NCBI RefSeq assembly: GCF_947493425.1
Contig: NZ_CANLRP010000037.1
Location: 1 to 57,483, forward strand
Length of the DNA stretch: 57,483 nt
Direction of reading: 5' to 3'
Origin: an uncultured Microscilla sp.
GTDB lineage: Bacteria; Bacteroidota; Bacteroidia; Cytophagales; Microscillaceae
A program made the translations under genes and the position numbers. The number at the start of each line of letters is the position of its first letter. The stretch's first letter is position 1. Below are positions 52,283 through 57,483 of this stretch, piece after piece. The notes under the pieces were generated by a model. That model was not told the origin of the DNA, ran no database searches, and saw nothing but the letters and a program-made list of their open reading frames with translations.

Positions 52283-53221
52283 TTAACCTGCTAAAACTAA
52301 GTCCTGATCTTTGCGATATTTGATAAAGCGTTGTTGATAAAAATCCAACAAGCTTTCAAAGTTTTCTTGATGTGGAATATAAAGAAAGTTTAATGCTAAG
52401 TGTTCAGTTTTGTCTTGGTTTTTGGTGGTTTTTAGGTAGTCATCATTAAAAATTACCTTGAGGTCATTGCCTTGCAGCAATACAGATTCAAGGTTTTTCC
52501 AGGGGAGACGCAAAGCCTTGTAACCATCATAATACTTTATTTCTTCGCTGTTGGCGGCAAGCATTGGTTCATTGCACTGGGCAAGGGTACGATAATGGAT
52601 GATTTTTTTGATAAAACTGACAATGTAAAGCATAAATATTGCCCCTAACCCTACTTTTACCCATAGATAACCCGCAAAACTCATCCACAAAAAAGCATAC
52701 AAGGCGGCAGGAGCTAAAATCATGAGCATTAAATCCCGTATTTCTTTTGTCACTTGCTTTTTTTCTATGTAATAAGCCATTTCCCACGGAATTTCTACTA
52801 CATCTTGCCAGTGTTGATTGTTTGATTGAAGTCCAGCCAATCTTTTTTCTGTTTTTAGGCGATCATCTTGCCCAAGTTGCTTCAATGCTTTTCTATCTTT
52901 CAAGCCTCGGTTACTGAGCCAGTCACGACGGATGCCTTCTCTTTCGGCAGTGTGTAAATCTTCGGTATGCAACAGTACCCATAGTTGCCAACGTTGACTG
53001 CCTTGGCTTTTAAGTTTTTGGTTGATAAACAAGACCAATACTCCATACAAAGGGATAAGAATGTTACTAAGGGCAAACCACCCTAAAAAACGAAGACCAA
53101 ACAGGCTGGCAATTACCAGGGCACTAACTAACATTAGCATTTTAAAGGGGCGTTCTATCATTTTTTGCCCTTGGCGTATTGCCATAGCAGTAGTAGAGTG
53201 TTGGTTTGTCATGGAAGGCAT
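52283..53221 (-). CDS. Membrane protein with cytoplasmic helical and C-terminal PH-like regions
   Basis: 312 aa. Two helices near the N-terminus (about 27-45 and 49-67), a cytoplasmic polar region of about 80 residues, two more helices (about 165-183 and 188-208), then a C-terminal region of about 95 residues with strands ALRLPWKNLESVLLQGNDLKVIF and HLALNFLYIPH (each quoted in part). That last part resembles the bacterial PH-like (YcxB-type) fold placed after membrane helices. ATG codons at 53221 and 53212 both fit. No family assigned with certainty. Confidence 0.65.
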   Translation of the reverse strand: MPSMTNQHSTTAMAIRQGQKMIERPFKMLMLVSALVIASLFGLRFLGWFALSNILIPLYGVLVLFINQKLKSQGSQRWQLWVLLHTEDLHTAEREGIRRDWLSNRGLKDRKALKQLGQDDRLKTEKRLAGLQSNNQHWQDVVEIPWEMAYYIEKKQVTKEIRDLMLMILAPAALYAFLWMSFAGYLWVKVGLGAIFMLYIVSFIKKIIHYRTLAQCNEPMLAANSEEIKYYDGYKALRLPWKNLESVLLQGNDLKVIFNDDYLKTTKNQDKTEHLALNFLYIPHQENFESLLDFYQQRFIKYRKDQDLVLAG

Positions 53222-53369
53222 AATGTTTTAATATGGCTTATGATTTATTTGCGTCATAAACCCATACAAGGTATAGGTGTAACAGTGGAGTTTTTTCGTC
53301 TGTTTTTTTTAAGTTGTAATAACTATATCTTTGGCATTTATTTACAATTGAAATCTGCTATTATTTGAA

Positions 53370-53720
53370 ATGAAAAAGACAAAACAAAATAGCGAACATT
53401 ATAACTGGGGCAGTAAATGTGAAGGCTGGCACTTAGTCAAAGACCAATCGCTCAGTGTAATACAAGAAATAATGGCGCCCCATACCAAAGAAGAGAGGCA
53501 TTTTCATGCGGCTTCACAACAACTTTTTTTTATTTTAAAGGGCAAAGCAACTTTTGAACTGGACGGCAAGGTAATAGAGGTAATGCAAGGAGAAAGTTTG
53601 CACATAAAACCCAGGCAGAAACACCAAATACAGAACAATGCTGATGAAACCCTTGAGTTTTTGGTGGTGTCGCAACCCGCTACACGCGGCGATAGAATGG
53701 AGGAGGTGGCAGAAGAGTAA
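53370..53720 (+). CDS. Small cupin-domain protein
   Basis: 116 aa, single cupin_2 barrel. Motif 1 is EERHFHAASQQLFFILKGKATF with His44 and His46, where Gln50 stands in for the usual Glu. Motif 2 is LHIKPRQKHQIQN with His85. Three potential metal ligands therefore remain. Such proteins may be isomerases, dioxygenases or sensors; the substrate cannot be told. It is 52 bp upstream of an AraC-family regulator on the same strand and may be co-transcribed with it. Confidence 0.88.
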   Translation: MKKTKQNSEHYNWGSKCEGWHLVKDQSLSVIQEIMAPHTKEERHFHAASQQLFFILKGKATFELDGKVIEVMQGESLHIKPRQKHQIQNNADETLEFLVVSQPATRGDRMEEVAEE

Positions 53721-53772
53721 TTTTGGTAAGAGAAGGCGTATTCAATTAGTAAAATAAACATTTTCTAAGTTT

Positions 53773-54579
53773 ATGATAAATCATCAAGTGGCCTTACATA
53801 TTAACCGTACCACTGCTACCATAGATACTATATGGCTTGCCGAGCAGTCACATATAGCCGTAACATCACTTAGTTTGCCTTATCTACAACATGAACTAAT
53901 ACTCAATCAAGGAGACATTTTTAAGGTAAACGATTCATCAGAAAAGCAACGGGTCATTTATTCTCCTCTTGCTCCCCAGTGCATTACCACCAAAGCTTAT
54001 GGTAGGTATCAGGCGCTGGGCATTATGTTTCAGCCTATAGGTATTTATGCTACTTATGGCATAAGTGCCTTAGATTTTGTCCAATCAAGTAATGCGGTCA
54101 GATTATTTGACAAAGCTACCGAACTTGATCAAAGGTTTGCTGAAGCAGCAGCCCCAGCAGACAGGCTGCAGGTATTGATAAGTTTTTTTCAACAAAACAC
54201 CGTAAACAAACCCTGCCCACCTGTTGTGTTACATTTTCTTAAGGTGGTGTCATCACTTGCTTGCCAACCCGTAGAAATTCAGAAAATAGCCAAAGATTTA
54301 CACTTTAGCGCCAAACATCTCATTGCTACGTTTAAATCTGTAGTGGGCATTACACCACATAAATATTTACAGTTGTTACAGCTCAATCACGCCTTACAGA
54401 GAATGATTGATTGTCCTGGTCAAAAATTAACCGAAATTGCCTTGGAATATGGCTTTTATGATCAATCACATTTCATCAGGGTTTTTAAACGTTATGCAGG
54501 CATTAGCCCACTTAAGTTTCGATCACAGCAAGCCAAACAATCGCATGGGTTTATCAATACCTTGATTTATAAGGCATAA
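53773..54579 (+). CDS. AraC-family transcriptional regulator
   Basis: 268 aa. The N-terminal part (about 1-140) is a ligand or DUF6597-like domain (YGRYQALGIMFQPIGIYATYG). The C-terminal HTH pair lies at about 165-262: PVEIQKIAKDLHFSAKHLIATFKSVVGITPHKYLQLLQLNHAL and LTEIALEYGFYDQSHFIRVFKRYAGISPLKFR (cited in part), which is the HTH_18 signature. It probably activates or represses nearby genes: a cupin gene lies just upstream and a RibD/DHFR-like gene 83 bp downstream, all in one direction. Confidence 0.9.
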   Translation: MINHQVALHINRTTATIDTIWLAEQSHIAVTSLSLPYLQHELILNQGDIFKVNDSSEKQRVIYSPLAPQCITTKAYGRYQALGIMFQPIGIYATYGISALDFVQSSNAVRLFDKATELDQRFAEAAAPADRLQVLISFFQQNTVNKPCPPVVLHFLKVVSSLACQPVEIQKIAKDLHFSAKHLIATFKSVVGITPHKYLQLLQLNHALQRMIDCPGQKLTEIALEYGFYDQSHFIRVFKRYAGISPLKFRSQQAKQSHGFINTLIYKA

Positions 54580-54662
54580 CTCGTTTTACAAAGGTGCATT
54601 TTGTCCAATTTTTATTGCTTGATAAGCCGTTATTTTGTGAAAAACAATAATAAAAGAGATTG

Positions 54663-55196
54663 ATGCGAAAAGTAAAACTATATATTGCTATAAGTCTTGA
54701 CGGCTTTATTGCCCGCAAAGACGGAGCACTCGACTGGCTAGAAAATATTCCTAACCCCAATAAGCTAGACTATGGGTATCAGGCATTTTACGACTCAGTA
54801 GATACAGTGCTGATGGGACGAGCGACTTATGAAGAAATACTGGGTTTTGGCGTAGCCTGGCCTTATGGCAATTGTCAATCGGTGGTGTTTAGCCGTAATA
54901 AATCTTTGAAAATTAGCACACCAAAAACTCAATTGATCCATGAAGATGTTACAGCTTATGTGCATGGGTTGAAACAAAAGGTTGAAAAAAACATCTGGTT
55001 GGTAGGAGGGGGGAACTTACTCACCTCATTTTTAAATGAGGGCTTGGTAGATGAAATGATCATTGTCATTGCTCCTGTAGTGATTGGTGAGGGCTTACCC
55101 TTGTTTCCTAATGTACCTCAAGAAACTACTCTCGAACTGGTTAATACCACTAGTTATGATACAGGGTTTGTGAGTTTGACTTATAGGGTAAACTAA
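54663..55196 (+). CDS. RibD C-terminal/dihydrofolate reductase-like protein
   Basis: 177 aa from ATG 54663 (a TTG directly before it is not needed). The fold-defining segments are present: KLYIAISLDGFIARKDGALDWL (N-terminal strand and loop), VDTVLMGRATYEEIL, SVVFSRN, WLVGGGNLLTSFLNEGLVDEMIIVIAPVVIGEGLPLF (cited in part). These match the YyaP/YwjB-type RibD_C family, which binds NADPH. True DHFR activity is unlikely; the substrate is unknown. It ends at a very strong terminator. Confidence 0.9.
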   Translation: MRKVKLYIAISLDGFIARKDGALDWLENIPNPNKLDYGYQAFYDSVDTVLMGRATYEEILGFGVAWPYGNCQSVVFSRNKSLKISTPKTQLIHEDVTAYVHGLKQKVEKNIWLVGGGNLLTSFLNEGLVDEMIIVIAPVVIGEGLPLFPNVPQETTLELVNTTSYDTGFVSLTYRVN

Positions 55197-55198
55197 AG

Positions 55199-55247
55199 CA
55201 AACACCCTTTTGAAGTAGTCTATCAGACTACTTCAAAAGGGTGTTTG
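55199..55247. terminator. Perfect 23-pair bidirectional terminator
   Basis: Arms 55199-55221 and 55225-55247 are perfectly complementary with a three-base loop. T4/A4 lie within the stem. It separates the DHFR-like gene from the convergent lipoprotein gene at 55272. Confidence 0.88.
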
Positions 55248-55271
55248 TATTAACAAGTAATAGTTATGCCC

Positions 55272-55892
55272 TTAATCCAAAAATTTGATGAATTTAAGGT
55301 TTTTATCAAACCACCATTTTGCATCATTTTTAGTATTTACTATTTCATACCAAGAGCCACGGGCTATGATCACCTTGAATATGCGGTTTTCCCCTTCTTT
55401 TTCAAACTTCAGCCCTTCTTTGTCCATAATAGGTTGAAAGTCAGCCAGTTTTTTGTCGGTGGCCAGGTGTCGAGTATATGCCCATTCGTTGGTTGGACTA
55501 AAAATCACATAATTTTCAATGCCTCCACAGTCACACTTCTTAAAACCTTCCTTGTTTTGTTTCCACACTTGCTTGCTTACATCCTTGCAAGTTTTGGTAC
55601 GTTTAGTCACTTCTTGCTTTAGTTTGTCAGAAGGGGTAAAATCTTCTGCTTGCTCAAAGTGTGGAATGTGTTGAGTATAGGCAGAATACATTACTATAGC
55701 CGATGCTTTAAATTCGGGTGTGGTAGTGTCTACCTTTGCCGAATCTGCTTTGGCAAGTTTTTTTAATGAGTCAATGACTTTCAGAGAATCATCAGTGGTA
55801 TTGTTTGTTGATTCTTTGCCAGAGTTACAAGCTCCTAAACCAAAAATCAGTAATAAACAAAAGAGGGCGTAAACGGGTAAATTTTTATGCAT
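55272..55892 (-). CDS. Lipoprotein, hypothetical
   Basis: 206 aa from the ATG at 55892, chosen because it directly opens a lipoprotein signal (lipobox GLGAC, Cys22). A frame extending to 56009 lacks this logic. After a Ser/Asn/Asp/Lys-rich tether (to about 65) the mature part includes VMYSAYTQHIPHFEQAEDF, a Lys-rich helix with two Cys residues (TCKDVSKQVWKQNKEGFKKCDCGG, given in part), and strands VIFSPTNEWAYTR and NRIFKVIIARGSWYEIVNT. Three clustered Cys (one C-D-C) may bind metal or form disulfides. No family recognised. Confidence 0.75.
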   Translation of the reverse strand: MHKNLPVYALFCLLLIFGLGACNSGKESTNNTTDDSLKVIDSLKKLAKADSAKVDTTTPEFKASAIVMYSAYTQHIPHFEQAEDFTPSDKLKQEVTKRTKTCKDVSKQVWKQNKEGFKKCDCGGIENYVIFSPTNEWAYTRHLATDKKLADFQPIMDKEGLKFEKEGENRIFKVIIARGSWYEIVNTKNDAKWWFDKNLKFIKFLD

Positions 55893-56069
55893 TATTCCAA
55901 TTGATTTAGTTTTTAAATTCAGGTTATAAAACGGTGTGAAACACCATCTATTACTGGTATGTAAGATGAGTCCTAAAAATAAGTTGAATATGCTATTATA
56001 GCACAGCAATGATACCAGTTTTTTTTGTGGAAGAGGGTAGGTGTATAAACAAAAGTTCTGGCATAGCCC

Positions 56070-56855
56070 TTACTTCACCCGCTCAAACAAAATCTTTTCT
56101 CCCTTCTTGTCGTCTTGAGCAATCATTTGGTTTTGGGTAAAATACAATACTGTTACGTTGGTTTCTTTGATTTCCCCTTTTTTTTCATTGGTAAACTGGA
56201 GTTTATTTGATCCGTTTACCTTCCAGGTACCATTTTCTTTTTCAATTACATTGTCCAAAGGAGTTTTTAATTGAGTAGTACCATCTTTTTTGAGCGCATA
56301 CTTAATACCCAAAAGCATGGTTATTCCCTTGCTTTCTACTGCCACAGCTTTCCAGGTTCCAGTAAGCTTCTTTTTACTAATTTTTGCCGTATTGGTATTT
56401 TTAAAATCTTTCAAAATTTTATTGAGTGATACAAAATATACTTTCTCACCCGGCTTTTTTTTGCTCTCCAGCACCAGCAAATCAGGCGTAAGCTTGAGTA
56501 TCTTTTCCGATTTTTCTTTGCCTTTATCATTCGTAGTGATCAAGCGGTCGCCTTCTATTTTCCAGCTACCTTTGATAGCATCTCCTTTTTTATCTTTCGC
56601 TGCCATGGCTGCCATCATTCCTCCGATTTTGGTAGAGCCATCTTTTAAAAACTCAACACTGACATTGCCAAATACAATCGCCATCATTTCTTGTTTGGCG
56701 GTCATGCTCTTTTTTTTCTCAGCTGGTGTGTTTTTAAGCATGTATTCCATAGACAAATGCCAGGCACCAATAAGGTCATCTTTATTAATTTGCGCTTGAG
56801 TGCTTGTCATAAAAAATCCCGCAATGTATACAGTGAGTATTAACTTCAGTTTCAT
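56070..56855 (-). CDS. Secreted lipocalin-like protein with two similar halves
   Basis: 261 aa. Signal peptide ends near STQAQ (22). Two lipocalin-like modules start LIGAWHLSMEYM (about 28) and LTGTWKAVAVES (about 164). Each is followed by a strand pattern ending in KGSWKIEGDRLITTNDKGKEK or NGTWKVNGSNKLQFTNEKKGE, so the gene probably arose by internal duplication. Bacteroidota carry many such DUF5004/lipocalin-like secreted proteins. Ligand unknown. The gene is 60 bp upstream of... nothing on its strand until the lipoprotein gene ATG at 55892, 177 bp away. Confidence 0.7.
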   Translation of the reverse strand: MKLKLILTVYIAGFFMTSTQAQINKDDLIGAWHLSMEYMLKNTPAEKKKSMTAKQEMMAIVFGNVSVEFLKDGSTKIGGMMAAMAAKDKKGDAIKGSWKIEGDRLITTNDKGKEKSEKILKLTPDLLVLESKKKPGEKVYFVSLNKILKDFKNTNTAKISKKKLTGTWKAVAVESKGITMLLGIKYALKKDGTTQLKTPLDNVIEKENGTWKVNGSNKLQFTNEKKGEIKETNVTVLYFTQNQMIAQDDKKGEKILFERVK

Positions 56856-56973
56856 AAGATGAATAATTTAAATGATCAAATAATGTGGTAGTAATGAAGA
56901 AACCCTCTCAGTTTGTGCTGATAGGGTTAAAACATTGTTTAACTGGTTAACGGGATTTTTCTTTATCAGATTA

Positions 56974-57296
56974 CTAAGGCCTTACAATCTGTCCATTGGG
57001 AGTAATATGGTAGAAATAACCCCTTTGTTCGCCCATGGATTGTCCAGTCGAGTGCCAAGTACTCGATATTTTACTGTTGGCTTGTATGGTTACGTCACAA
57101 ACTTGGTTGTAGCCCACCATCATGTGGCCCCCCCCATAAAGCCTACTACTTCGGTGGCAATTGCCTTACCCGATTTACGGTTAAAGGTGTTGAGCACTAT
57201 AGATTGAGAACTATGATACCCTCTAATGTATAAAATACCAATCAAGTTTCTACTTATTTTAAAGCATCCATCCAATACTTTGAAAGTTTTCCCCTC
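56974..57296 (-). pseudogene. Broken gene, frameshifted at a G8 tract
   Basis: On the minus strand one frame is open from 57296 and reads YHSSQSIVLNTFNRKSGKA, then IATEVVGFMGG, up to a run of eight G (57128-57135), after which it hits TGA. With nine (or six) G the frame would run on as GGGHMMVGYNQVCDVTIQAN, STWHSTGQSMGEQRGYFYHI and TPNGQIVRP to TAG 56974-56976. No ATG precedes the tract in the first frame, so the 5' end may also be missing or use another start. No family recognised. The rest of 57297-57483 shows no supported gene. Confidence 0.5.
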
Positions 57297-57483
57297 TTAT
57301 CGTAGTTTTTAGTTGGTAAAATAGCTTAAAAGCAAAATACCAATTTATAATGAAAACGAAAGAGTCTTTGTTAGATTAAATCACTATTTGCGATGATGAA
57401 ATAGTAACTTACGTTTCGCTGATTTCTAGGTTGGAAAAAAGAAAATAGTTAAACTCGCTGTATGATCACAGAACGAGTAGATG

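Noticed and set aside
56935..57207. 90-codon plus-strand open frame
   Set aside because: It is antisense to the G8-broken minus-strand gene, whose composition is more protein-like, and its own product resembles nothing.
57350..57429. Receiver-domain-like peptide TICDDEIVTYVSLISRLE after MKTKESLLD and a stop
   Set aside because: It recalls the first strand of a LytTR-type response regulator, but the frame has a stop before it and another 23 codons later. Too short to separate from chance at the window edge.

Overview
The window reads as chromosome of a Bacteroidota bacterium, most likely a marine Cytophagales of the Microscilla type. The reasons are inferential: A+T-rich DNA; several promoters of the Bacteroidota form TTTG-N19/20-TAnnTTTG; a long class of isoleucyl-tRNA synthetase; many periplasmic TPR sensor proteins; lipoproteins with short lipoboxes; and an unusually large set of SpoIIE-type PP2C phosphatases. 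No rRNA, tRNA, CRISPR array or prophage was seen.

Region 1 (1-17.9 kb) starts with the 3' end of an ISAs1-type transposase and is then almost entirely signal transduction. A minus-strand operon encodes a TPR sensor histidine kinase, a single-domain response regulator and a response regulator fused to a PP2C phosphatase. Four more PP2C phosphatases follow, each with a different input module: dCache-HAMP-GAF-PAS3, PAS2, 7TMR-DISM and TPR-TM. All five keep the metal-binding aspartates and the same helical linker before the phosphatase domain. A peroxiredoxin and two small genes sit between them.

Region 2 (18-35.7 kb) is mixed housekeeping and envelope: an M14 carboxypeptidase, a lysophospholipid-type acyltransferase, a GNAT acetyltransferase, flotillin-like FloA, TPR and DUF6503-type lipoproteins, GT2, GT39/ArnT-like and GT4 glycosyltransferases, a SAM hydroxide adenosyltransferase, a Uma2-type protein and an MsbA-like ABC exporter. 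It also holds a SiaB-type kinase (29.6-30.2 kb), a 64-bp tandem duplication ahead of floA, and a repeat array ahead of the GT2 gene in which each copy carries the same eight-codon micro-ORF.

Region 3 (35.8-41 kb) holds, on the minus strand, a FecR-like secreted protein, a CHASE2-type membrane sensor with no output domain, and a SiaC-type phosphoprotein. Beside them is an A+T-rich type II restriction-modification pair (ApaLI-like endonuclease plus a beta-class methyltransferase). SiaB kinase, SiaC and SpoIIE phosphatases are the parts of the SiaABC partner switch known from Pseudomonas. Here they are scattered, there is no SiaD diguanylate cyclase, and a CHASE2 sensor adjoins SiaC. I consider this the most promising under-described system in the window.

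Region 4 (41-57.5 kb) holds hisS, a 52-residue basic protein gene with a near-ideal promoter, a four-helix membrane protein beside an ECF sigma factor with a SnoaL-like C-terminus, ileS, several lipoproteins and secreted proteins, pirin, cupin, an AraC-family regulator and a RibD/DHFR-like reductase. Several gene-poor stretches contain what look like frameshifted gene remnants (about 29.25-29.5, 49.06-49.25 and 56.97-57.3 kb), the last broken at a G8 tract.
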